From: Nymphaea colorata
Taxonomy: Eukaryota; Streptophyta; Magnoliopsida; Nymphaeales; Nymphaeaceae
Length of the DNA stretch: 64,000 nucleotides
Direction of reading: 5' to 3'
Assembly (NCBI RefSeq): GCF_008831285.2
Contig: NC_045139.1
Coordinates: 13,498,354-13,562,353, forward strand
Under the pieces are notes generated by a model. It made no database searches. It had not been told where the DNA came from and worked only from the letters and a program-made list of their open reading frames with translations. Numbering within the stretch: the stretch's first letter is position 1; every line of letters starts with the position of its first letter. Made by a program: the position numbers and the translations under genes. Below, one piece after another: positions 11,701 to 23,700 of this stretch.

Positions 11701-14700
11701 CAAGGAGAAAATTAAATCTGGTAGCAGCGAGAGCTTTAGTGAAGAAATCGCCAAGTTGATACTCTGATTGGACATAGGAGAGATCTATGTTTTTCTGAAG
11801 GAACTCTTCACGAACATAATGGCAGTCCATCTCTATATGCTTTGTTCTTTCATGGAATGTGTGATTGCTAGCAATATAGATTGCACTTTTGTTGTCGCAA
11901 CAAAGCTTGACAGGATTCGTAATATGAATTCCCATATCTTTCAGTAAGCTTTTGAGCCACACTATCTCCATTGTTGTAGTTGCCATTGCTCGATATTCAG
12001 CTTCTGTTGATGATAGCGATACCTTATTCTGTTTTTTGCATCGCCAGGAAATTAAGGAGTCACCTAAAAACACACAAAAACCAGTGGTGGAGTGCCTATT
12101 ATTGGGATCTCCACCCCAATCAGCATCTGTATACGCAACTAATTCTAATATAGAAGAAGAAGACAGAAATAGTCCTTTGTTGATAGTGTTTTTCACATAA
12201 CGGACAACCCGCATTGCCGCTCCCATATGTACTGAGGTGGGTCTTTGTTGAAATTGGCTTATCACATGCACAGCATGAGCAATGTCAGGTCTGGTGATGG
12301 AGAGATAAGAGAGAGCACCAACTATTTGCCGAAAAGGAGTGGGATTCTCCAATATCTCTTCATCATCAATTTTCATTTTTACTCCCAGTGCTGCTGGAGT
12401 ATCCACAACTTTGTCATCTGAGATACCTGTTCTGTCAACTAATTCACTAACAAACTTCATTTGAGAAAGAAGATAACCTTGTTTGCTATAAGCAACTTCA
12501 ATTCCAAGAAAATAAGTTAGTCTTCCCAAATCAGTCATTTGAAAACATTTGCTAAGAAAGTGTTTTACCTTTATAATCCCTTCATCATCACTCCCAGTAA
12601 TAACCATATCATCAACATACAGTAATAAAACAATTACACCTACGGAGGTAGTTTTTACAAACATGGCAGTATCAGAGTAGCAAGATTTAAAACCTTGATT
12701 AAACATGACACTACTAAACTTGTCAAACCAGGCTTTGGGAGCTTGTTTTAAACCATAAAGAGCTTTCTTAAGGCGTAAAACTTTGTTTTGGGGTAGATCA
12801 AAACCAGGGGGAGCACTCATGAAAACTTCTTCTTGTAGGTGACCATTTAAGAAAGCATTTTTAACATCCATTTGAAAAATAGTCCAATGTTTAACAGAGG
12901 CAATGGCAATAAGGGTTCTAACAGAAGTCATGCGAGCAACAGGAGCAAAGGTTTCTTCATAATCAATCCCATATTCTTGAGCATATCCCTTGGCAACAAG
13001 TCTGGCCTTATATCTTTCTAAGGTTCCATCACTTCTAGTTTTGATTTTATAGATCCATCTACAACCAATAGTCTTTTTCCCCGTTGGTAGAGGCACAATA
13101 TCCCAAGTTTCATTGCTTTCAAGAGCTTTAAGCTCAAGATTCATGGCTTCAATCCAATTGGGATCTTCTTTAGCTTCAAGGTAAGAAGATGGCTCATGAA
13201 AAGAATGATGTGCCATAATACAAGCTCGAAATTTTGGAGAAAAAGACTCATAAGAGACAAATCTTTGAGGAGGCCTAATGTGCCTTTGGGATCTCCTAGG
13301 AAGAGATTGATTAGTTTCTTGATTTTGGGGGTCTCTTCTTCTATAAACTAAGATCTCTTTTGGAGGGATGATATGAGTAGAATTATCATTGTTGACTTCT
13401 TCAATTGGTACCTCTATACCTTTATCGGGTTCATCATCATCAATATCAGTAGTCCAAAGAAAAGTATAATCTTCTAGTTTCTTGGGTTCATCTTTGAAAC
13501 CATCTTCATTTTCTAAAAAGATCACATTTCTAGAAACATAAACTTTATCTTTTTTAATATCATAACATCTATAACCCTTTTGAGTTTCGGAATACCCAAT
13601 AAAAACACAACAAATAGCTTTGGAGGAAAGCTTATCGTCTTTGTCACTTAACACAAAACATTTGCAACCAAAGACTTTAAGTCTATTGTAATTAGGTTTA
13701 ACATGATGAAGTCTTTCAAAATGAGAAATATGTTTCAAAATTTTGGTAGGCATTCTATTAATTAAATAGGTTGAAGTCAAAACAGCCTCGGCCCAAAAGT
13801 TTTTGGGAACATTTTTAGATAAAAAAAGGGCTCTAGTAGTTTCAATAATGTGCCTATGTTTACGTTCGGCCACTCCGTTTTGTTGTAGAGTGTTAGGACA
13901 AGATCTTTGATGAACAATGCCTTTTTCTTTTAGAAATTGTTGAAATTCATTTGACATAAATTCTCCTCCCAAATCACTTCTAAAGACTTTGATATTTGAG
14001 CCAAATTGGGTATAGATCATGTTGTAGAAATTCTTAAAGTTTGTGAATACTTCCGATTTGTGCTTGAGAAAATAAACCCAAGTATGCCTAGAATAATCAT
14101 CAATAAAGATCACATAGTACAATAATCCTCCTTTTGACATAATAGGAGCGGGTCCCCACACATCCGAATGCACCAAATCAAAAGATTTTTGGGCAATAAA
14201 ATTTCTATTATCAAAAGGTAAGGCTTTCATTTTAGCCTTAATACAATCATTACAATCAAAGTTCTTTTGACAAAAATTCTCCATGAATGGAAGATGAGAC
14301 ATTTTTTCTATATTGGAATGTCCAAGTCTTTGATGCCAAGTTTGAATGTCACATTCTTTGGAGATATTGCAAGATGGTCTTGAAAGGTCCAAAAAGTCTA
14401 TGTAGTAGAGATTATTTGTTCTAAAACCTTCCCCAATCATCTTCTTGGATATCCGATCCTGTATCAAACATTTGGATTGTGAGAAGATTACATCAAAACC
14501 AAGGTCGGCTATTTGAAAAACGGACAATAAATTTAAGTTTAATTTAGGAATATGTCTTACTTGAGGTACTTTTAAAATTTTGGATCCAAAAGCTAGGTCA
14601 AGATTTCCAATAAAATCAATTTCAAGAGAGGTACCATCCGCCGTTTTCACAAAGGAATAAGAATCATTTTTAGTGCATTCGGTGAGAAGGGATTCATAAG

Positions 14701-17700
14701 GAGTCATATGAAAAGATGCACCCGAATCAATAATCCAAGAGTACTTACTTGAAGAAGTAGATGCCACGGTCGCTCCCAAAGTCGAAGGTATGCTTCCTCC
14801 TTTTAGAAAAGGTTGAAGAGCACTTATGAGTTGCTCAAGTTGGAATGAACTTGCTTCGCTTCTCTTCTTGAATTTGAGCCGCAACATTGCTTCTTTTATC
14901 AAAAATTCTAAGTTTTGGACATCTTGGCTTGGTATGTCCTTCTTCTTGACAATGATAGCAAATAATTTTTCTCCTTGTTCCTTCATTTGTACGATTGAAG
15001 TGAGGAGGTCTATAAGGTCTCAAGTGGGCCCCCGGCCTAGATGTGGCAAGCACATTGTTGACTTTCTCTTTATCAAGACAAAGACGATTTTCCTCCATTT
15101 GAAGTTCCGCAATAGCCTCATTCATAGATGGTGTTTTAGAACGATGAAGTAAAGCGGTTTTGACACCATCAAATTCCGGTCTAAGACCTATGATAAACTT
15201 GTAAAACTTCTCACGTTGTATTTGCTTTTCTTTAAGAATAAGATCTTGTGTCCAATGTGGTTCAAAAATACTCAATTCATCATACAATTGATCCATTTTA
15301 GCCACATAATCTTTAATGGATCTATCTCCTTGTTGAAGATTGTGAATTTTGAGTTGAACATGATGCATATAAGCAACATCTCTCATGGTATGAGTTTTCT
15401 TTAGATATTCCCAAGCTTCTAGGGCAGAATTTAATTTAGAGATTTGCCCGCTAGTAGCATTGTCAACACAAGTCAAGATCCAAGTAATGATTTTGTGATG
15501 ACCAACACTCCATTCTTCCCATTTTTTGTTGTATTCAGCCATTACCTTCTCTTTTTCGGTTGCATCCAATTCCATAGCCCTTCCATCAACAACTTTCGTA
15601 AGGACTAGTTGTGGTTCAAGTTTTGTCCCATCAACTAGTCCCCAAAGGCTTTTACTACGAATAAAGTGTTCCATAGTTCTAGCCCATTGTATGTAATTTG
15701 TTGATGAGAGTTTGGGAAAAGGAAGAGAAGAGACTTTGTCATCCATGGGCACAATCAACAAGGTAGATCCACTTACAAGTTATGAAGAAGATGGCAGCCA
15801 CGTGAAAAGAAGTCCACGGCAAGGATTAAAAACTCAACAATGATAGAAACCAGTCACTCTTTCAACAGCCACGAGCTCACCACCAAGGGAGCTAGATTTC
15901 GTCAAGAAATCACCAAAAAGAAGCCAGCAAAAACACTCTTCTTCTTGTGTAAAACTGCAGCAAGCAATATCTCGAACACTTGGAGTGCTTCACAGCTCCA
16001 ACGCAAGAATAAAAACTGAACCTTCAATCTTGAATGGCAGCAAGACAAAGAGCCAAAAACCTGGCTCTGATACCATGTAAATCAGGCCCAAAGAAACAAC
16101 CTCTTCAAGTAATATCAGCCTTGAAGCTTTCACTAACAAGTCAATCTCACAAACCCTCAAACAAGAGGTGAAGAAGAACTTAAATTAATCACACAAAGAG
16201 ATACAAGAAGTGGGCTAAAAAGCCATGCCTAAAACCAATGTTGTACGTATCGTACGATACGACCCCGTATCGTACGATACGTATCGTATCGTTTGAAGAA
16301 AACGATACGATACACCCCTCGTATCGTAAAAAGGGGGTGTATCGGCCCTGTATCGCCCGTATTGTACGATACGGGGCGATACACCCCGTATCGTACGATA
16401 CGGCCTAAAAACGCAAAAGGGGGCCGAGACCTACTTATTCGGCTTCTTTTTCAAATTTTTCTTCCGTTCTTCATTTCTAACGCTTGGATAGTGCCGTGAG
16501 GGAGGGCGATCGTTCATTTTGACCGTGAAGAACTTGATTTTCATCATCAAATCGAAGATTAAGTGGTCGATTTGTGCGTGGGTGCTTGATTTTCGTGGGA
16601 AGGAAAGGGGTTTTCTTCATTTCAGACATTTCTTCTTCGTAAGGTATGAAATCTCATGTTCTTACCATGTATTCTTAATTTTTTACCGTATAATCGTAGA
16701 TTTGAAGACTTTGAGTGTTTTTCATTAAGTTTACCATAGGATTTCGTTTTTTTTTTTGAAGATATGGATCCTACATGGCAATGGTGCGAAAGGGTGAAGG
16801 AGAATAACCGTTTGAAACTCAAATGTGGCTTCTGTGGGAATACAATTTCAGGAGGGATTATTAGAATGAAACACCATTTGGCAGGGACCTCCAAAGATGC
16901 GTCTCCTTGTGTTGGAGGACCAAACAAACATTTGCCTCCATTTGTGCGTCAACAATGTTTAGATATGCTTCATGCTTTACGTCAAAAGAGAATACAAAAA
17001 GAAATTGAAGATGCAGATGTAGGCTATAATGTGCCTTTGGAAGATGAAGAAGAAGAGGATGAAGCTTATGAATGTGATGATGAAGACGATAGCAGTCTAA
17101 GAACAGATTTGGAGACCTCAAGAGGTAGAGATCGTAGAGGAAAAGGGATTATGTATGAAGGAGGTCGATCTGGCATAACGGGAAGGAAGAAGAGAGGCAC
17201 AACAGATGTTAGGGCCAGGCGTGGTATGCGACCACCTAGTGATAGAGTTCCTACTGGTAGGTCTAGTGTTGGCTCTATTAAGAGTTTTTTCCCTTCATAT
17301 ACCAGCCCAGGTGGTCAGCCGCAGATTCGTGCTGCTATGACATCTAAAGATATGCTATATCATGCACAAAAGCAGGTAGGGAAATGGTTTTATGATGCCT
17401 GTATTCCATTCAATGCAGCTAATTCTTTTCAATTCCAAGCCATGGCAGATGCAATTGCTTCTATAGGCCCCGGATTCAAAATGCCATCATATCATCAGTT
17501 GAGAGGCAAAATTCTTCAGGATACAGTCAAAGAAGTGTCTGAGCATTGCGATGAGTTGAAATTATGTTGGAAGGAAACAGGTTGCTCCATTATGTCAGAT
17601 GGTTGGACTGATACAAGGTCAAGAACACTTGTAAATTTTCTTGTGTATTGCCTTAAAGGTACAATGTTCTTGAAATCTCTTGACTTGTCTGATGTTCCTA

Positions 17701-20700
17701 AGACTGCTGAGATTTTATTCAATGTTTTTGATAATGTTGTACAAGAAGTTGGACCTGCAAACATTGTACAGTTTATTACAGATAATGCTGCAAATTATAG
17801 AGCTGCAGGAGATTTGTTATTTCAAAAGTATAGAACATTTTATTGGAGTCCATGTGCCACTCATTGTGTTAATCTAATGCTTCAAGATCTTAATGAGATG
17901 CATGATATGAAATCAGCCATTGACCAATGTCAAGAGGTAACAAAATTTATCTATAATCATGCATATGTATTGAGTTTGATGAGAAAATTTACAAAAGGAG
18001 TTGAATTAATACGACCTGCACAAACTAGATTTGCCACAAATGTATTGACTGTGCAGAGTGTGGTGAAACAAAGAACTCCTTTGAGACAGATGTTTGCTAG
18101 TGAAGAATGGACTGCATATCCACATGCTCATAAAAGAAATGTTTCTTTAGTTGTGGATATTATATTCAATAACGTATTTTGGGAATCATGTGTGAAGCTA
18201 TTGAAGGTTTGTGTTCCATTAGTTAAGGTTCTCAGGTTGGCTGACAGCGAGGACAGACCTTCTATAGGGTACTTATATGAGGCTATGGACAAAGCAAAAG
18301 AGGCAATTCGAGACAACTTAAAGGAAAAGAAAAAGTTATATATGCCCATATGGAAGATTATAGATAAAAGGTGGACTGGACAGCTTCATCAACCTCTTCA
18401 TGCAGCAGCTTATTATCTAAATCCTGCAATTAGATTTTCTCCTACATTTAAGAAGGACAGAGAAGTCATGCATGGTTTGTTAGATTGTATTAATGTGTTA
18501 GTGGAAGATTCTACAGAACAAGATGCTGTGCACAATGAGTTGGATCTATATGATAGTTGTTTTCGGAACATGGGACTACCTGCCGCCGTTCGAGCCAGGA
18601 CAAAGATGCGTCCAGGTAAATACATAGAAATTTTTAATTTACTTTGCATTTGTTACATTTGATCCTTTTAAAACTTTCACATTGATTTGTTATATTTTTG
18701 TTTAGATTTGTGGTGGAATAGGTATGGGTTTGATTGTCCAAACCTAGCACGTTTTGCAGTCAAAGTCCTCAGCCAGACATGCAGTGCTAGTGGATGCGAA
18801 AGGAACTGGAGTGTGTTCCAACATATCCATAGCAAAAAAAGGAATAGGCTCGAACATAAAAGGTTGAATGACCTTGTCTTTGTTCGATATAATATGAGGT
18901 TGAAACAAAGGTAATATAGGCATATACCTTAATTAATGTTTACATTTTTATGTACAATATATTTATATGAAATTATATACTAACAAATTTTCTCTTATTT
19001 AATGTAGAGAATTAGAAAAATCATTAGCAAGGAAGCACACATCTCAGTTCGATCCTATCAGCTTGGAAAATTTTGACGATCTAGAGCCATGGATTGAAGA
19101 AGAACCAACTACAATATTTGATGATGAAGATCTTGAATGCTTCAACCTTGAAGTTGAAGCAACAGAAGGCTTTGTTGATGAAGGAGAGTCTGCTACTGCT
19201 GGTGCTGAATATGTTGGTGAAGATCTTCCAATTCTTGACGATGAAGAAGAAGAAGAAGATGAAGATGAAGATGATGAAGATTATGAATGATGAATCATGA
19301 ATGAGAGTCAAGTCAAGAGTGCTTTCATTTTATATGTATCAAAAACTTAAGAGTTATGAATCTATGGTTGTTGAACACTTGATTGAATGTTTTATCATTT
19401 ATGACTTTATCACTTTATGGCTTATGGCCTTATGCTTTGTTGAATGATATTGTATTATTGTTATGAATTTTGATGTTTATGAATGATGAACGCGTAAGTT
19501 TATAGCAATAATAAGTCTATCATTATCTCAAACATGTTTTCTATGAACAATTTATTATTTTTAATTTTTTCTGATTTTTTTTATGAATTTTCCGAATTTT
19601 TTTAATTTTTTTCTGATTTATTAATAATTTTTTAAAAAAATTTACGATACGTTACGATACGGCGTATCTTAAAGCCCGACCGATACGGCTTACGATACGC
19701 GTTTTACAACATTGCCTAAAACAATGGGAGAGCTGCCCTATTTATAGAGGAGAGGGCCAAAGAGAAGAAGGAGGAGGCAGTCCCAACGGCTAGAAATCTA
19801 GCCGTTGGGACTAGTCTCCCTCTATGAAAAATAGAAAAAGGAGAGGGATAAAAGGGGAAAACAGAAAATAATACATAAAGAAAAAATACATAAAGAAAGT
19901 GAAAATTACATAGGTGTCCTAAGTACCCAAAATATAAAATATATATATATATATATATATAAAGCATATATTAGATGACTAATATATGTGATATATATAA
20001 ATGTATATATGTATACATATGGGATACATACATTCTAACACTATATAGGAAGAACATAATAGAGAACTCCAAAATACAAGCCACATGATAATAAGAATCT
20101 AAATATTCAAACAAATGGACTTACAAAAGTAATGATTATCACCTTAAAAATTAAATTTTCAAGCTCCTTGATTAAAGTTGAGAAAAAAACTAGAAGCTTT
20201 TGCAGCTTGAACCACAGCTACCAGCAAAAGCCACAGGAAGTAATTTGTGAAGTGAACAGAGGCAAATGACAGGAAAACCATTACATTAGCACAGATGCTG
20301 CAATCCAGAGAAGTAGTGTGAAGTGGGAAGCTAATCCCAGAAAAGTTAAGCCAGCTTCCTGGTAACTACGGCTCATCATGAGAACAAGAGATACATAAGC
20401 ATAGGTGGACCCAGCATAGTGCAAAGGGGGAAGCTAATTTTTGAAAAGGTAAGCCAGCTTCCTAGTAACTATGGGCTCATTCTGAGCACACGAGATACAT
20501 TAGCATAGATGCATGCAGGATAGTATAAAGTGGGAAGTTAATTCTAGAAAAGGTGCCAGCTTCATAGTACCTAAGGGTTCACTCTGAACGCATAAGATAT
20601 TGCCGATTTGCTTAATTCAATGCAGATCAAATTCAAAAACCACCTGATAGGTGAGACAATAATGCACTGATTCAAACCAACAAACTAAAAAAAAAAAAGA

Positions 20701-23700
20701 ATAAAATACTCAAGTAGTTAGATGATCATAGAATACCTGAGCTGAAATAAAATATTTAAACGGTTCAAATCCTGTCTCTCAGCTTCAGATTTTGATATAT
20801 ATTTCAGATCCTGGAAACAAGAGAGTTTCTACCTCCATGAGTAACCCAGTTTCATGAATAGAAATTTCAAGAAAATGGAAACAAGAAAAGCTGCAGAAAC
20901 TAATGCTCAGATATAGTAGAACAAGTTCCTTTCCAAAAGAATAGAAATGCTTGCTCATGAAAATGTAGTTCAGATTTCTGAAAAGGAAGACGAACCTCCA
21001 TTTCACTGACTTATGCACCTATGCATAAACATGTTCTTGCACATGCCATGAAAATGATGCATGCTCAAATCTGAAATGTGCCGTTGAATGACTCATTCAG
21101 ATACATCCATATAAATGTAGCCAGAAGGCAAAGAACAGAAGATACATGGAAAAGTATACAAGTATATGAACCTTGAGAAAGAGCCAAACATCAAGTAATG
21201 AAGAAACAGCCAGCTTGATTTTAATAAGAAACCGAAAAACAGATGCATAAATTTTTAGTGCTTCGGGTGTCAAGATGATAGAAACTGGCCAGTCCACCTT
21301 ATATCCCAACGCCATGAAATCATAAATATGTGTTCCTACAATGAAAACAAAGTGACAATTGGCACCGTGAAGGGAAGGAAGAAAATCAGGAAACCATAAC
21401 ATTTAGGACAATAAAGAAAGGAGTGCATAATCAGAAATCTACCACATGAGGATGTTAAGGGGCCTACAGTCTGCTGATTCTGCTCTTTTTTATATATAAA
21501 AAGTCTTTCCTTGTACGCATCTTTCTCACATGAAGAGCTCTGCAATGCTGACTCAAGCAACCCTTGGGCTACAGAAATAGTATGGTTGGGATCATTGTAA
21601 CCATTCTGTTTTCCATAGACAATGAAAAACAAGAAGACCAACAACGTTATTAGCAATCCAACAGACAACAAAAGCAAAAATACACAACAATCAAAGAAAC
21701 ACAGAATCTGCCTGCAATAATAAACAGTAAAAATGGAACATACATGCTGGGAAAGAGAATTCACAAACATGTCTGCCCAGTCAGCTGCTTCCATAAAATG
21801 ATAACGGCGCAAGGCCAACAAATTCTCGTGTAGGTTGAATCCTTCTTCAAGTAACCGAACAGAAAAGCTACTTATGTATTTATATCTGCTGAAATTGAGG
21901 AAACATTTGGTAGAGATTGAGTACAAGAGAGATTTTCCAAATATTTTATTTCAAGCTACAAGCCATAACTTTAATGATAAAAAGTTTTGCTTTCAGTTTT
22001 TGATAAGTGTTGACTCCAACTTCAACTCATCACAATCAGCTCATCGATCGTGAAAGAATAGAATTCCTGGAAACGCATTGCACCTGCTTCTTTCTTCTTT
22101 CTATAACAGCAATTATTAATTTTATAGAAGCTCCAACATAAACATCGACAAAACATAATTTAAAACCTTTTTCTTCTTTCAGAAAAATGTTCAGATGTTC
22201 TTAACATGTTAAAAGCTACAAGTACTACAGACTGCTATATAAGTCACAATTTTGATCCTTACTATATATGGCAATCTAGATAGGTCTTCTTTCATATTTA
22301 ACAATTTCCAACAAAATCATGTCCATTTAGCTTATGCAACCAAGGCCCACCTGTTAAAAACATTACATGGAGCCTAAGCAATGGGTAGATCCCAGGTGTA
22401 CCAAAGCTGGACTGTGAGCTTTAAGCAATACAAAAGAACAGGAAAACACAGGAACTAATAAAATGCAACATTAAATGTTATTATAGATAAGTGTCACAAA
22501 AAACGGCGTTATATTGAAAAAAACGCGTATTATACGCTAAAAATGCTTCAGCCGAAAAAAACGGGAATAAAACGCGTCTTTTTAAAAAAAAAGGCAAATT
22601 TTAAAAAACGCGTCTCACGTTTTCCTTTAACGGTCTAAGAATGAAAATGGCACAGTTGTAATATTGTTTAAAACATTTGTTTTTTTTCAAACTTGTTCGA
22701 CCTTTTAGTGGCAAAAGAGTATTTTCACATAGCAAAAGAGCGCTTACGGTTAAAAACTTGAAATCGACGAGTTTTCTTCGTGAGTCTTCGACGTTCTGAG
22801 TTCTTCTTCCGTCGTTCTTCGTGAGTCTTCTCTTCGACCGTTCGAGACAGAGAGGCGTTCGAGATTATTCTGAAGAATCTGAACTCTAAAGAGCAGGGCA
22901 TTCGACATTCGGCTGGTTTCGTCTAGTCTGATCGTCTTCTTCTCGTTTTCATCCGGCTGAAGAGGAGGGCATTCGAGATTCGACTTCCTTTGTCTCCATC
23001 TCGTTTTCATTCGGTTGAAGTCTCTTTTTCATTCGAACGGTGACAGGTTCTCTTTCCATGTTCGATTTAGCTGTTTTGGTTTGTTTTTTTCTCTTTTTAA
23101 GACTTTAAGTTATTTCCCCTGCATTTTTCTTGTTGCCGTATGCATCAATGCATGTTGCTTCTCTAGTCATTTTGTTAGTTATGCATTTGTTAGTTATACT
23201 TATGCATTTGTTAGACTGTTAGTTTTCATTATCTAATTTTAATTTGTTGCTTATCTAGTCATTTTTCACTGTTTTTTTTTTAATTTCTCATTTACTTTCT
23301 TTTTATATAATTATCAGGATTTTTTATTTATTTTTTAAAAATTTGCCATCTTTTTCCCGTTTTATTTCCGAGATATATAACTTTGCCGTATTATACCCGT
23401 TTTTTTCTTCGCCGTATAATACCCGTACCCGTTTAATGTGACAATGAGATAATCACAAATATAAACATATATACAGTAACATAAGATTCTTAAAACGACA
23501 CAAGAACCATTCAAATAAATACACATGCAATCATTTCATGTCATATGCACATACATAGACTATGCTGTCAAAACTCAAAAGCATTAGAGCAGCCTGGGTG
23601 GTTAGATGGGGCTAGAGCTTAGGGGGCACTAGGTGCATTATGTGGTCTTTCCAAAAAAAGAAGGTAAACAAATTGGATACTAATTATTAAAATTGACAAT

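Larger units (their letters stand above)
11186..20040 (-). mobile_element. Ty1/Copia LTR retrotransposon in GCP6 intron 11, carrying a nested hAT
   Basis: The LTRs at 11186-11661 and 16076-20040 (the latter interrupted) start TGTAAATC and end TTCTAACA on the plus strand. The target duplication CTATA lies at 11181-11185 and 20041-20045. A primer-binding site and a polypurine tract sit at the expected inner borders. Domain order protease, integrase, RT, RNase H identifies Copia. Outside the hAT, the two LTRs differ by one substitution and one TA repeat unit, so the insertion is recent. The element lies in the same orientation as GCP6. Without the hAT and its duplicated target it would be about 5.37 kb. 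Confidence 0.97.
16076..20040 (-). repeat. 5' LTR of the Copia element, split by the hAT insertion
   Basis: The LTR pieces are 16076-16235 and 19715-20040; 19715-19722 duplicates 16228-16235. Rejoined without the duplicate, the LTR is 478 bp against 476 bp for the 3' copy. The TATA box (minus strand, 19747-19738) sits about 25-30 bases upstream of the insertion point, so the hAT landed almost at the predicted transcription start. Confidence 0.93.

Noticed and set aside
22750-23010. 86-codon minus frame inside the element at 22491-23444
   Set aside because: It comes from TTCTTCGTGAG-type repeats in the element's leader region. No transposase motif is present.
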